Source: Clostridium_B lapidicellarium
Lineage (GTDB): Bacteria > Bacillota > Clostridia > Clostridiales > Clostridiaceae
Length of the DNA: 64,000 bases
Reading direction: 5' to 3'
Assembly: GCF_041224415.1 (NCBI RefSeq)
Contig: NZ_JBGFFE010000006.1
Span: forward strand, 1-64,000
The position numbers and the translations under genes were made by a program. Under the pieces are notes generated by a model, which ran no database searches, was not told the DNA's origin, and saw only the letters and a list, made by a program, of their open reading frames with translations. This document shows positions 53,425 to 62,710 of this stretch, piece after piece. How positions within the stretch are numbered: position 1 is the stretch's first letter; each line of letters starts with the position of its first letter.

Positions 53425-54213
53425 ATGATTTTTTGTTCTTTATACAGCGGCAGCAGTGGAAATAGCATATTTTTGGCGTCTCACCATACTAAAATCTTAG
53501 TAGATGCAGGTCTTTCCGGAAAAAGTATAGAAAAAGGTCTTACAAGAATTGGTTATAAAGCTAATGAAATAGATGCAATATTAGTTACTCACGAACATAT
53601 TGATCATATTAAGGGAGTGGGAGTCCTATCCAGAAAATACAATATACCCATATATGCAAATTTTCTTACATGGAAGGCCATGATGAAATCCATCGGCAAG
53701 ATAAAAGAAAATAATATTAGGGTGATTACTAAAAATACCATAAATATAAATGATATGGATATAACAGGTTTTTCTATATCCCATGATGCTGTTGATCCCT
53801 ATGGATATGCCATTGATTGTCATAATAAAAGGGCCTGTATAGCAACAGATTTAGGATTTATTCCAGAGGAAACCAAATCCATACTCAAAAATTCTGACGT
53901 GATACTTTTAGAGAGCAATCATGATGTAGAAATGCTAAAGTTCGGTCCCTACCCTTATGAATTAAAGAGAAGAATTCTAGGCAAAAAGGGTCATTTATCC
54001 AACGATGACTGTGGAAAAGCTATATTGGATATCTTAAATAGCAGTAAATTCAAAAGGATTGTCCTAGGACATTTAAGCAAGATAAACAACTATCCTGAGC
54101 TAGCTTACCAAACTGTAGCAGCCACTTTAAGCAGTGCTGGCGTAAAATTAAATGTAGATGTGAATGTATCTACTGCAAAACGTAATGAACCCAGTAATTT
54201 TATAAATTTTTAG
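53425..54213 (+). CDS. Metallo-beta-lactamase-fold hydrolase, YycJ/WalJ-like
   Basis: 262 residues. MIFCSLYSGSSGNSIFL and the metal-binding THEHIDH motif identify a YycJ-type MBL-fold nuclease; further ligands lie in CIATDLGF and LESNHD. YycJ/WalJ has been linked to nuclease activity and cell-wall/DNA coordination in Firmicutes. Cytoplasmic. Confidence 0.93.
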   Translation: MIFCSLYSGSSGNSIFLASHHTKILVDAGLSGKSIEKGLTRIGYKANEIDAILVTHEHIDHIKGVGVLSRKYNIPIYANFLTWKAMMKSIGKIKENNIRVITKNTININDMDITGFSISHDAVDPYGYAIDCHNKRACIATDLGFIPEETKSILKNSDVILLESNHDVEMLKFGPYPYELKRRILGKKGHLSNDDCGKAILDILNSSKFKRIVLGHLSKINNYPELAYQTVAATLSSAGVKLNVDVNVSTAKRNEPSNFINF

Positions 54214-54232
54214 TAAAAGGGTGGTAAAATAC

Positions 54233-54799
54233 ATGGGAAGGTTTTTTAGCATTTTATTGTGCTTTTCAATCGTATTTTTTAGCTTGACAACAACTGCCTG
54301 TGAAAAAAAAGATAATCTAAGTATTAACAATAAACAGAAAGAAAAAAATATAGCTCTCTCAAACGAGAAAGAAAATTTAATGGATTTGGATATTTATTTT
54401 AATTCTTCAAGTAATCCCGATACTGTTAAAATGACAAAAGAAAGTAGAGTTATAAAAGAAGATGAATTATTAGCAGAAACAATAGTAAATGAATTGATAA
54501 AGGGTCCTTCTGTAAACAGTAAATTAACTCCCATACTTCCTCGAAACAGCAGGATTATGAGTATATCCATAAAAGACAACATTGCTTATTTGAATTTAAG
54601 TAAGGAAGCCAATGTCAAAATGACTTCTACAGAAGAAGAAGCTTGTTTAAAAAGTATAGTTTTTTCTCTTGAACAACTTCCGACCATAAAAAAAGTTAAA
54701 ATTCTTATAGATAATAAAGATTCTAATATCTGGGGAAACAATTTTAATTTATCCAAGCCACTCGATAGAAATAACATTGAAGAATTTAAAAAACGTTAA
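54233..54799 (+). CDS. GerMN-domain lipoprotein
   Basis: 188 residues. A hydrophobic signal peptide ends near TTTACEKK (putative lipid-attached Cys, lipobox imperfect). The GerMN domain spans about 75-165 (MDLDIYFNSSSNPDT ... ETIVNELIKGPSVNSKLTPILPRNSRIMSISIKDNIAYLNLSKEA). GerM of B. subtilis acts in sporulation and germination. Start at the ATG 54233, nine bases from GGGTGG; a GTG at 54221 overlaps that SD. Confidence 0.9.
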   Translation: MGRFFSILLCFSIVFFSLTTTACEKKDNLSINNKQKEKNIALSNEKENLMDLDIYFNSSSNPDTVKMTKESRVIKEDELLAETIVNELIKGPSVNSKLTPILPRNSRIMSISIKDNIAYLNLSKEANVKMTSTEEEACLKSIVFSLEQLPTIKKVKILIDNKDSNIWGNNFNLSKPLDRNNIEEFKKR

Positions 54800-54820
54800 T
54801 TTATTATTTTTGATTTTGAA

Positions 54821-54862
54821 AGGAGGTTTCTGCTGTTAACTAATACAGCAAAATAACATATG
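54821..54862 (+). promoter_or_regulatory. Distant SD separated from its start codon by a hairpin
   Basis: AGGAGG (54821-54826) lies 33 nt before the ATG at 54860. Between them TGCTGT (54831-54836) and ACAGCA (54845-54850) can form a stem, which would shorten the effective distance to about 13 nt. In-frame stop TAA at 54854-54856 excludes an earlier in-frame start. Confidence 0.55.
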
Positions 54863-55363
54863 AGTTTATATAAAGAATGGACAAATACTGTAGTAGATTT
54901 TGTAAAAACGAAGGGTGAAAAAGCCTTCTGGAAGGAATACGGTTCCATTGAAAAAGACATCTATACGCAAATTTTATCAGAACACATTACTAAAATAAAT
55001 GGAACAATAGAAAATTTAGCTGAAAATTTTAAAATATCACCAGTCCTCTTCACAGGATTTTTAGACGGAATAAATCAAAGCATAAAAAAGCCCTTGGATT
55101 TAGAAGATTTAGAAAGGAATTCAACCGTTGATGCAGAAATTGATTTTGAAAGACTATATTACAATATGTTAGATGCAAAGGCAAGTTACTTATATAAACT
55201 TCCTCAGTGGAATTCTATATTCTCAAAGGAAAAGAGAAAAAATATCCATAAAAAATGGGCTTCCTCTAAAACAATAGTTAATAAAACCAAAATTGGAAGA
55301 AATGATCCCTGCCCCTGTGGAAGCGGTAAAAAATACAAACAATGTTGTGGAAAAAATAATTAA
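54860..55363 (+). CDS. SEC-C motif protein of unknown function
   Basis: 167 residues. The C terminus NDPCPCGSGKKYKQCC is the SEC-C zinc-binding motif found at the end of SecA and in other proteins. The N-terminal 140 residues are mostly helical (EWTNTVVDFVKTKGEKAFWKEYG) and not recognised. Cytoplasmic. Starts at the only usable ATG, with its SD unusually far upstream. Confidence 0.85.
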   Translation: MSLYKEWTNTVVDFVKTKGEKAFWKEYGSIEKDIYTQILSEHITKINGTIENLAENFKISPVLFTGFLDGINQSIKKPLDLEDLERNSTVDAEIDFERLYYNMLDAKASYLYKLPQWNSIFSKEKRKNIHKKWASSKTIVNKTKIGRNDPCPCGSGKKYKQCCGKNN

Positions 55364-55384
55364 TAAAAATAAGGTTATTATTTT

Positions 55385-55435
55385 ATTATAAGGGAGTAAA
55401 CTTTTCTAGTTCTTTAAAGTTTACTCCCTTATAAT
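55385..55435 (+). terminator. Terminator downstream of the SEC-C gene
   Basis: Perfect 20-bp arms (55385-55404, 55416-55435) around an 11-nt loop with flanking T-rich sequence. Confidence 0.85.
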
Positions 55436-55506
55436 TTATATGTTATTATCTAAATACAAGATATATTTACTTATCTCTAAATAAAGAAAGGAAAATTTAT
55501 ATCACT

Positions 55507-57336
55507 ATGATGAACAAAAGAAATTTCTCTATAACCCTGATCATATTAATTCTTGTTTTTGTATTTATTTACTTTAAAAGTCCTCTTAGGGCTAACAAAA
55601 ATTATCCTATAGTAACAGGAACTTTCATACAGCTGGACATGACACAAAACTGGAATAATGATAAATGGAAAAATGAATTGAACTATCTTAAGAACAACAA
55701 AATGAAGTATATAATATTGACAAACGCCTCCCAAACCAAAGGCAGCACCACCGATACATACTACAAAAGCAGTATCTCTGGATATAAAAAAATATATGGA
55801 AATATAGATCCCATAGAATTATGCTTGAAAAATGCAGAAAATTTAAATATGAAAGTCTTCATAGGACCTAATTTTAATGCTGAATGGTGGCAGATACCTG
55901 CAGACAATTATTCCTGGCTCAATTCGCAGATAGAAAGGTCGAACGTTATAGCTGATGAATTATATAAAAAATATCATTCCAAATATCCAAGAGCCTTTTA
56001 TGGATGGTATTTTCCCTATGAAATCGACAATGCCAAATACACTAAAACAAGTCAATTTAAAAATTTGGCCAATGCAATCAACATTCACTTAAATTACCTT
56101 AATTCCAAAAAAGAACGTCTTCCTATATTACTATCACCTTTTATAAATTCATCAGCAGGTACAGCCAAGCAATATTCTTCAAATTGGCAGTATTTATTTT
56201 CAAAAACCAATTTCAAAAAAGGAGATATATTTTGTCCTCAAGATTCTGTAGGAAGTGGTCGATTAAATTTAAACGAGGTTAATTCATGGTACACTGCTCT
56301 GAGAAAATCAATCTCTAAAAAACCCGGCATGTTATTTTGGGCAAATGCTGAAAATTTTGATTATATAAATAATTCCAGTGTTCCTCTAGATCGATTTTTA
56401 AAACAGCTCACATTGGAAAGTCCCTGTGTGGACAATATAATATGCTTTTCGTACAGCCATTACTACAGCCCCAACAACATAGACAAAGGATTTAATCAGG
56501 CGTATTCTTATTATGTAAAAAGTGGAAAACTACCTAAAGAAAAATTGGATACTCCACAGAATTTAAGTGTAGCAGCTGTAGAAAAAAATAAATTTAAAAT
56601 AACCTGGTCTTCTCCCAAGAATACAAAAAACTTATGCGGCTATGAAGTATATCGAAACAATACCTTAATTTCAAGAATTGTACTTCAGAGAAAATATGGT
56701 GGAAATCCAAAAGAGTTCTCCAAAACCATAACAGATGTCCCACCACTAAATGAAAATACAAGATCTTACACTTATACAATAAAATCTCTGGGATTTTCAG
56801 GAAATGCCTCGAAACCGTCAAATGCTGTCACAGTAAGTGTTGATGTTATAAAAAAGCTTCCAAATTTAATTTCAAAAAATTGTAAATACACTCTTATACC
56901 CTCACCTCACGAAAAATACAGCGATATGAATCTTACAAAATTGACAGACGGTAAATATTCCCATGTAAACTCCGTAAAAAACAGTGCCTTTGTAGGGTGG
57001 TACAATGAGCCTATAGACATAAATATAGATTTAGGCAAAATAGAACCAGTACAGCAATTTAAAGTTGATTATCTCAGAGAACCTATTCCCTGGGCAGAGC
57101 TTCCTGAAAAAGCTTCCATAGGCATATCCGAGGATGGAGTAAATTTTACACCCATAGGATTGTTGAGAATACCTTCCATACCCTTTTCGGACAGGAATGG
57201 TTCAAAATATCCCATATATTTTACCTTAGACAAACCTTTAAATGCCAGATATATAAAACTTACTTCAGTCACCAAACCAAACTGCTACACTTTCATAGAT
57301 GAGTTTGAAGTAAGAAATTTGTATTATAATCATTGA
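55507..57336 (+). CDS. DUF4434 glycosidase-like surface protein with FN3 and discoidin-like domains
   Basis: 609 residues. An N-terminal signal anchor (about 9-24) suggests membrane-anchored export. Residues about 35-330 match the DUF4434 TIM-barrel-like family (GTFIQLDMTQNWNNDKWKNEL, YGWYFPYEID); a fibronectin type III-like domain follows (about 345-450, LSVAAVEKNKFKITWSSPKN) and the C terminus (about 465-605) resembles a discoidin/F5-8 carbohydrate-binding module (AFVGWYNEPIDINIDLGK, ARYIKLTSV). A role in glycan binding or cleavage is inferred. The AAGGA SD is 14 nt away, longer than usual. Confidence 0.8.
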   Translation: MMNKRNFSITLIILILVFVFIYFKSPLRANKNYPIVTGTFIQLDMTQNWNNDKWKNELNYLKNNKMKYIILTNASQTKGSTTDTYYKSSISGYKKIYGNIDPIELCLKNAENLNMKVFIGPNFNAEWWQIPADNYSWLNSQIERSNVIADELYKKYHSKYPRAFYGWYFPYEIDNAKYTKTSQFKNLANAINIHLNYLNSKKERLPILLSPFINSSAGTAKQYSSNWQYLFSKTNFKKGDIFCPQDSVGSGRLNLNEVNSWYTALRKSISKKPGMLFWANAENFDYINNSSVPLDRFLKQLTLESPCVDNIICFSYSHYYSPNNIDKGFNQAYSYYVKSGKLPKEKLDTPQNLSVAAVEKNKFKITWSSPKNTKNLCGYEVYRNNTLISRIVLQRKYGGNPKEFSKTITDVPPLNENTRSYTYTIKSLGFSGNASKPSNAVTVSVDVIKKLPNLISKNCKYTLIPSPHEKYSDMNLTKLTDGKYSHVNSVKNSAFVGWYNEPIDINIDLGKIEPVQQFKVDYLREPIPWAELPEKASIGISEDGVNFTPIGLLRIPSIPFSDRNGSKYPIYFTLDKPLNARYIKLTSVTKPNCYTFIDEFEVRNLYYNH

Positions 57337-57361
57337 CAACATACTTTTTAAATATTATAAT
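57333..57361 (+). promoter_or_regulatory. Consensus sigma-A promoter of the asnS T-box leader
   Basis: TTGACA (57333-57338) and TATAAT (57356-57361), 17-bp spacer, a perfect match. The -35 overlaps the stop codon of the upstream DUF4434 gene. Confidence 0.88.
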
Positions 57362-57411
57362 CATAAAATAAAGATTCATGATATCAAATTATTTAAACTC
57401 ATAATACAATA

Positions 57412-57669
57412 CTATGAAGAGAAGAGTAAATATAGAATCCATTTAAAGCGAGTTGGTTATGGTGAAAGTCCAGCATGGATCTATATTGAAGAACATCTCG
57501 GAGTTTCTAACCAAAATCTTTTAAGAAAGTAGGCTTAGAGGCAGTCAACACCTTAAAGTGAAAGATAACAATATACCTGTTATCTTAAAGTTGGCCATAT
57601 TTTTTGGCAAATTGGGTGGCACCGCGAACAAAAAGTCTTTCGTCCCTTTGAGGATGAAAGACTTTTTTT
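57412..57669 (+). promoter_or_regulatory. T-box leader of asnS
   Basis: The T-box core GGGTGGCACCGCG is at 57614-57626. A stem I base (TATGAAGAGAAGAGTAAATATAG paired with CTATATT) carries specifier AAC (57492-57494), matching asparagine. The terminator hairpin AAAGTCTTTC/GAAAGACTTT followed by T7 lies at 57631-57669. Together these indicate tRNA-Asn-dependent antitermination. Confidence 0.94.
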
Positions 57670-57716
57670 ATTTCAAAACTTAAATTTAAAATATAAAACT
57701 AAACAAGGAGGATAAC

Positions 57717-59108
57717 ATGAAAACAACATTAGTAAAATCTCTATACAGAGAAAGCACAAAATTTTCAGGTAAAACCATTCAAATTTCAGGATGGATCAGA
57801 ACCATAAGAGATTCAAAAACATTCGGATTCATAGAATTGAATGACGGATCATTTTTTAAAAATATTCAAATAGTTTTTGACAGCAAACTTGAAAACTTCA
57901 AGCAAATTGCAAAACTAGCTATTAATTCAACACTTCTAGTAGAGGGTGTATTCGTTCTTACTCCAGAAGCAAAACAGCCTTTTGAACTTAGGGCAAGTAA
58001 AATAGTTCTGGAAGGTAACTCCGATTCGGATTATCCGCTTCAGAAGAAAAGACATACTTTTGAATATTTAAGAACTATAGCTCACCTAAGGCCAAGAAGC
58101 AATACTTTTTCTGCAGTATTCAGAGTTCGTTCCATAGCGGCTTATGCTGTACATAAATTTTTTCAAGAAAGAGACTTTGTATATGCAAATACACCTATAA
58201 TAACAGCAAGCGACTGTGAAGGTGCAGGCGAGATGTTTAAGATAACTGCACTTGATTTAAATAACATACCCAAAAAAGAAGACGGGACAGCAGACTTCTC
58301 CAAGGACTTTTTCGGCAAGGAAACATACCTGACTGTGAGCGGCCAGCTGTCTGCTGAAGCTATGGCTCTGGCTTTTAGAAATGTATATACCTTTGGTCCC
58401 ACTTTCAGAGCCGAAGATTCAAATACAGCAAGACACGCCGCTGAATTTTGGATGATAGAACCGGAAATGGCCTTTGCCGAACTAAAGGACTACATGGATG
58501 TAGCTGAGGATTTAGTTAAATATATAATAAAATATGTACTTGAGAATGCTCCCGAAGAGATGGCATTCTTTAATTCCTTTATAGATAAAAACCTATTTGA
58601 CAGATTAAATAATGTAGTTAATTCACATTTTGATAGGATAACCTATACAAAAGCCATAGATATTCTCAAAAAAAGCGGTCAAAAATTTCAGTATCCTGTA
58701 GAGTGGGGAATTGATCTTCAAACGGAACATGAAAGATATTTGACTGAAAAAGTATTTAAAAAACCTATATTCGTGACCGATTATCCAAAGGAAATAAAAG
58801 CTTTCTATATGAGACAAAATGAGGATGGGAAAACAGTAGCCGCTGCCGATTTATTAGTTCCAGGGGTTGGTGAAATAATTGGAGGAAGCCAAAGAGAAGA
58901 GAGATATGACATACTTGAAAAAAGAATAGAAGAACTCGGACTTAATGAAAAAGATTATTGGTGGTACTTGGAACTTAGAAAGTACGGTGAGACAAAGCAT
59001 TCTGGCTTTGGATTAGGATTTGAAAGAATGATTATGTATCTAACTGGTATACCAAATATAAGAGATGTAATTCCATTCCCTAGGACTACTGGTTCTGCTG
59101 ATTTTTAG
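57717..59108 (+). CDS. asnS: Asparaginyl-tRNA synthetase
   Basis: Class II synthetase, 463 residues. N-terminal OB-fold (IQISGWIRTIRDSKTFGFIELNDGS, about 22-46), motif 2 FRAEDSNTARHAAEF and motif 3 GFGLGFERMIMYLTG. The AAC specifier in its T-box leader supports Asn over Asp identity. AAGGAGG SD. Confidence 0.96.
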   Translation: MKTTLVKSLYRESTKFSGKTIQISGWIRTIRDSKTFGFIELNDGSFFKNIQIVFDSKLENFKQIAKLAINSTLLVEGVFVLTPEAKQPFELRASKIVLEGNSDSDYPLQKKRHTFEYLRTIAHLRPRSNTFSAVFRVRSIAAYAVHKFFQERDFVYANTPIITASDCEGAGEMFKITALDLNNIPKKEDGTADFSKDFFGKETYLTVSGQLSAEAMALAFRNVYTFGPTFRAEDSNTARHAAEFWMIEPEMAFAELKDYMDVAEDLVKYIIKYVLENAPEEMAFFNSFIDKNLFDRLNNVVNSHFDRITYTKAIDILKKSGQKFQYPVEWGIDLQTEHERYLTEKVFKKPIFVTDYPKEIKAFYMRQNEDGKTVAAADLLVPGVGEIIGGSQREERYDILEKRIEELGLNEKDYWWYLELRKYGETKHSGFGLGFERMIMYLTGIPNIRDVIPFPRTTGSADF

Positions 59109-59138
59109 AATAATAATCAAGTGAACATTTAAAACTTG

Positions 59139-59199
59139 GAGTTCAAATATGGTTAGTTTACAGTTAAAACTGGAAATTGCCTCTATTTGAACTCTTTTA
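59139..59199 (+). terminator. asnS terminator
   Basis: GAGTTCAAATA (59139-59149) and TATTTGAACTC (59184-59194) pair at the base, with a smaller internal hairpin, then TTTTAT. The rest of the 292-bp gap to 59400 is A+T-rich with no gene seen. Confidence 0.75.
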
Positions 59200-59400
59200 T
59201 TAACTTAAACGAGCTCCATGATCCAAATTCAGCCATCAAACTTCAAAAAATTTTTTGAAATTTTTGCTGTAACCGGTTGCACATTGTTTCAATATCTATC
59301 AAATTTAGTTAAAATATAATTAAGCGAAAAAAAGTACTTATCTAAAATTTTTTTTAGCATTTATAATCATAATAATAAATTATAGAAAGGGAGCCTATTT

Positions 59401-59883
59401 ATGAATCTCACAAAATTATTTGAATTACAAGAAAATTTGGATCAGAGAATTAAAAAAAACATATCCGGTGATAAAAATTCTTTAATTTCAAAAAAAATTC
59501 TTGCACTTCAAGTAAAAATGGCTGAGTTAGCTAATGAAACCCGATGTTTTAATTTTTGGAGTAATGACAAAACCATAAATAGAAATCTAATTCTAAAAAG
59601 CTATATAAATTCCCTGTGCTTTATGTTAACTTTAGGTGTCGAGAAAGGATTCACAGATATTGAAATAAAAATAAAATCCAGTGAATATGATATGACGTCC
59701 CAATTTTTGAACTTATATATTGATATAAATGATTTTGTAATATCTTCTTCTAAAGACCACTACATAACTTTATTTGAAGATTTTATAAGTCTGGGAAACA
59801 AATTAGGATTTTCACCAAAAGAGATAGAAGAAGCTTATTATTACAATAATTCCGTTATAGCAAATAAATCCAGCTGCAATTAG
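59401..59883 (+). CDS. dUTPase_2-family protein with substituted metal ligands
   Basis: 160 residues of the all-alpha NTP pyrophosphatase fold. The family block ALQVKMAELANETRCFNFWS (35-54) is followed by ILKSYINSLCFMLTLGVE. Active members, as I recall them, read VELGELANE and EEYVDGLHF (ExxE ... ExxD). Here the first Glu is Lys39, Glu42 is kept, the third Glu is Ser67 and the Asp is Asn70. Three of four acidic metal ligands therefore appear lost, suggesting an inactive or altered enzyme. AGAAAGGGAG SD, own terminator. Confidence 0.82.
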   Translation: MNLTKLFELQENLDQRIKKNISGDKNSLISKKILALQVKMAELANETRCFNFWSNDKTINRNLILKSYINSLCFMLTLGVEKGFTDIEIKIKSSEYDMTSQFLNLYIDINDFVISSSKDHYITLFEDFISLGNKLGFSPKEIEEAYYYNNSVIANKSSCN

Positions 59884-59890
59884 CTTTCAG

Positions 59891-59926
59891 TATTCTCAAG
59901 ATTTATTATCTTGAGAATATTTTTTA
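59891..59926 (+). terminator. Terminator of the dUTPase-family gene
   Basis: Perfect 12-bp arms (59891-59902, 59908-59919), 5-nt loop, then T6. Confidence 0.88.
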
Positions 59927-60006
59927 TTTCTTCCACATTTTATAAATGAAACCGCTAAATATATAAATATATTATGGTTAAACTAAATTGCGGAGGGTGA
60001 TAATTT

Positions 60007-60438
60007 ATGCTTGGAATACTGTATTCAATAGTAGCTGGAATAAGTATGAGCGTTCAAGGTGTATTTAACACCAGGCTCAGTGAAAAGATAGGCCTTTGGG
60101 CTACAAATACACTGGTGCAGGGCAGCGGATTTGTAATAACATTAGCAGTAGTATTGTTATCCGGCAGGGAAAATTGGAACAATATAGGCAGCTGTAAAAA
60201 ATTATATTTTTTAGGAGGTGCACTTGGAGTAATTATAACTTTTACCGTTATGCAGGGAATTAAATCTCTAGGTACAACCTATTCTATTTCAATAATTCTC
60301 GTATCTCAACTGTTGGCAGCAGCTTTAATTGACTTCTTGGGTCTATTTGATTCCGCAAAAATGAATTTTGCTTTCAATAAAGTAGCCGGAATAATAATAA
60401 TGATCATAGGTATATTAGTATTAAAATGGAAGAACTGA
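60007..60438 (+). CDS. DMT-superfamily small transporter, YdcZ/DUF606 type
   Basis: 143 residues with five predicted hydrophobic helices, N-terminal GILYSIVAGISMSVQGVFNTRLSEK being the YdcZ signature. Usually encoded as a pair of small subunits; only one is present here. Substrate unknown. Precedes a LysR regulator. Confidence 0.88.
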   Translation: MLGILYSIVAGISMSVQGVFNTRLSEKIGLWATNTLVQGSGFVITLAVVLLSGRENWNNIGSCKKLYFLGGALGVIITFTVMQGIKSLGTTYSISIILVSQLLAAALIDFLGLFDSAKMNFAFNKVAGIIIMIIGILVLKWKN

Positions 60439-60545
60439 TAGATACTTTAAATTTATTAGACTAATTTTAAAAGTAACTATATAATTAATTAAGAAGCTTT
60501 AATCGATTAAAATTAAAACAGTTTTTCTTAGGGGGATGCTCAAAA

Positions 60546-61445
60546 ATGGATTTTAAACAAATAGAAGCCTTTATAAATGTAGCCAAATTTAAAAGCTTTT
60601 CAAAAGCTGCGAACTCCATATTTTTATCACAGCCAGCTATCAGTTCTCATATTTCTATTCTTGAAAAAGAGCTAAAAGTACAACTTTTTGACAGGACTTC
60701 AAAGGAAGTGATATTGACTCCCGCAGGTGAGTCCTTTTTAAAGTTTGCCATAGAAATTCTAAACACACGGGATAAAGCCATAAATACTTTGGTAAATTTT
60801 AATAAAAATATAAACGGCAATCTCAGGCTAGCCGCAAGCACGACACCCTGCAATGCCATAGTACCTTCTTTAATAAAAAATTTTCACAGCAAATATTCTG
60901 AGGTGACTTTCGATGTTGTAGAGTTAAGTTCTGCCCAAATAATAAAAAGCATAATAAAATTTGACTGTGAAATTGGTTTCGTAGGAGAACCTGTAAATGA
61001 TGAAAAAATTAAAAGTTACAAATTGACCAATGACGAACTAGTTATCATATCGCATCCTTCATTTAATATCCCCGACATCATAGATATAGCTTCACTTTTC
61101 CAATATAATTTTATACTGCGGGAGAAAGGTTCCGCCACCAGAAAAACCTTTGAAGACATCCTTCAAGAAAACGGATACAATATTTCTAACATAAATTCTT
61201 ATTTTGAAGTAAACAGTCTGGATACACTTGTTCAATTTGTAAAAAATGGACTAGGTATAGCCGTGGTTTCAAATCAAGTATTCAGAGACTATATATCCTG
61301 GGGGATTATAAAAGAAAGCAGGTTGAAAAATATATCTCTAGGCAGGGCAATATATTTGATTTTGAGTTCTAAAAGGACACTTACTCCAACGGCAAAAGCC
61401 TTTTTTGATATGTGTAAAAAAACTTTTAACTTTAATATAAAATAA
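60546..61445 (+). CDS. LysR-family transcriptional regulator
   Basis: 299 residues: N-terminal winged HTH (MDFKQIEAFINVAKFKSFSKAANSIFLSQPAISSHISILEKELKVQLFDR) and a periplasmic-binding-protein-like effector domain (about 90-297). CysL/CysR-like by sequence style, but effector unknown. AGGGGGATG SD. Target genes are not clear, as it points the same way as both neighbours. Confidence 0.93.
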   Translation: MDFKQIEAFINVAKFKSFSKAANSIFLSQPAISSHISILEKELKVQLFDRTSKEVILTPAGESFLKFAIEILNTRDKAINTLVNFNKNINGNLRLAASTTPCNAIVPSLIKNFHSKYSEVTFDVVELSSAQIIKSIIKFDCEIGFVGEPVNDEKIKSYKLTNDELVIISHPSFNIPDIIDIASLFQYNFILREKGSATRKTFEDILQENGYNISNINSYFEVNSLDTLVQFVKNGLGIAVVSNQVFRDYISWGIIKESRLKNISLGRAIYLILSSKRTLTPTAKAFFDMCKKTFNFNIK

Positions 61446-61510
61446 CATTAAATACACATATATTATAATAATTATTATAATATAATATAAGTAATTTTAA
61501 GGGGAATATC

Positions 61511-62710
61511 ATGTTTTCCATTAAAAATAAATTGGAATTTAATTTAAAAACATCATTAGCTAAAAACTTATACAAGAATTATAGAGTAATAATAGAATAT
61601 ACTGCACTTCCGAAGACAATAGAAAAAAAAATTAAAACATATAGAGGAAAATTAATTTACACTATACCGGCTATAAATTGCATAAGTGCCATTTTAACAC
61701 CAAATGCCATAAGCAGACTAATAGAATTGCCCCAGGTAATTCATATAGGAGCTGACTGTTTTGCTCTATTATGTGCCAATAAAAGCATATTTACCTCAAA
61801 CTCTATAGCACCCGGTGGAAAATATCGTCTTACTGGAAAAGGTATATGTATAGGTGTCGTGGACTCAGGTGTCTACCCCCATCCTGATCTTTTAAATCCC
61901 AAAAATAAGATCAGGAAATTCACAGATCTAATAAAAAAATATAAATATCCATACGACGACAATGGGCACGGAACTTTTATAAGTGGAATTATATGCGGAA
62001 GCGGCAATGAATCCAATGGAATATATAAGGGCATTGCCGAAAACAGCAGTATTTATTCCATAAAAGCTTTTAATTCACTTGGAAGGGGATTGGCATCAGA
62101 TATCTTATTTGCCATTCAAATCCTACTAGATGAAAGTAAAGATAAAAACATAAAAATAATCTGCCTTCCCTTTGAGCTATGCGAGAATAACTATTTTATA
62201 TTATCCCTGTTTGAAAAATTTTTTCAAATAGCAGCGGAAATGAATATAGCTATTGTAGTACCCTCAGGAAACTGCGGTAATTTTCAGGGAAGTATGAGAG
62301 GTATAGCTATCTTAAATAACTGTATAACTGTTTCTGGAATAGATACAAGTTCCAGGATTGTAAAACCTTATATTTACTCCTCCTGCGGACCTGTAAGCAA
62401 AATTGAAAAACCTGATTTGGCTGCTGCCTGTGTAAATATATGTTCTATAAATTCCAACATGGAATATATATCAGAAAGGGACGGGATGAAAATATACCCC
62501 AAGCCTTTGGAAGACCCATATACCAACTATACAGGCACTTCCTGCGCGGCAGCTTATATAAGCGGTATATGTGCCCTCTTGTATGAAAATAATCCCGAAC
62601 TTACATTTAATGATCTCATATCACTTCTTAAAATATCCTGTGAACTTTTAAACATTCCCAAACGGTGCCAAGGTGCCGGTATAATAAATATAGATAAACT
62701 GCTCCCGTAA
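61511..62710 (+). CDS. Subtilisin-like (S8) serine protease without signal peptide
   Basis: 399 residues. The catalytic triad is Asp118 (VVDSGV), His153 (NGHGTFISG) and Ser344 (GTSCAAAYISG), with the oxyanion Asn254 in PSGN. Residues about 20-85 resemble an I9-type inhibitory propeptide. No signal peptide or membrane segment is seen, so it is probably cytoplasmic or spore-associated, as with Isp and Csp proteases. It is not adjacent to sleC, so a germination role is only a possibility. TTAAGGGGAA SD. Confidence 0.9.
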   Translation: MFSIKNKLEFNLKTSLAKNLYKNYRVIIEYTALPKTIEKKIKTYRGKLIYTIPAINCISAILTPNAISRLIELPQVIHIGADCFALLCANKSIFTSNSIAPGGKYRLTGKGICIGVVDSGVYPHPDLLNPKNKIRKFTDLIKKYKYPYDDNGHGTFISGIICGSGNESNGIYKGIAENSSIYSIKAFNSLGRGLASDILFAIQILLDESKDKNIKIICLPFELCENNYFILSLFEKFFQIAAEMNIAIVVPSGNCGNFQGSMRGIAILNNCITVSGIDTSSRIVKPYIYSSCGPVSKIEKPDLAAACVNICSINSNMEYISERDGMKIYPKPLEDPYTNYTGTSCAAAYISGICALLYENNPELTFNDLISLLKISCELLNIPKRCQGAGIINIDKLLP

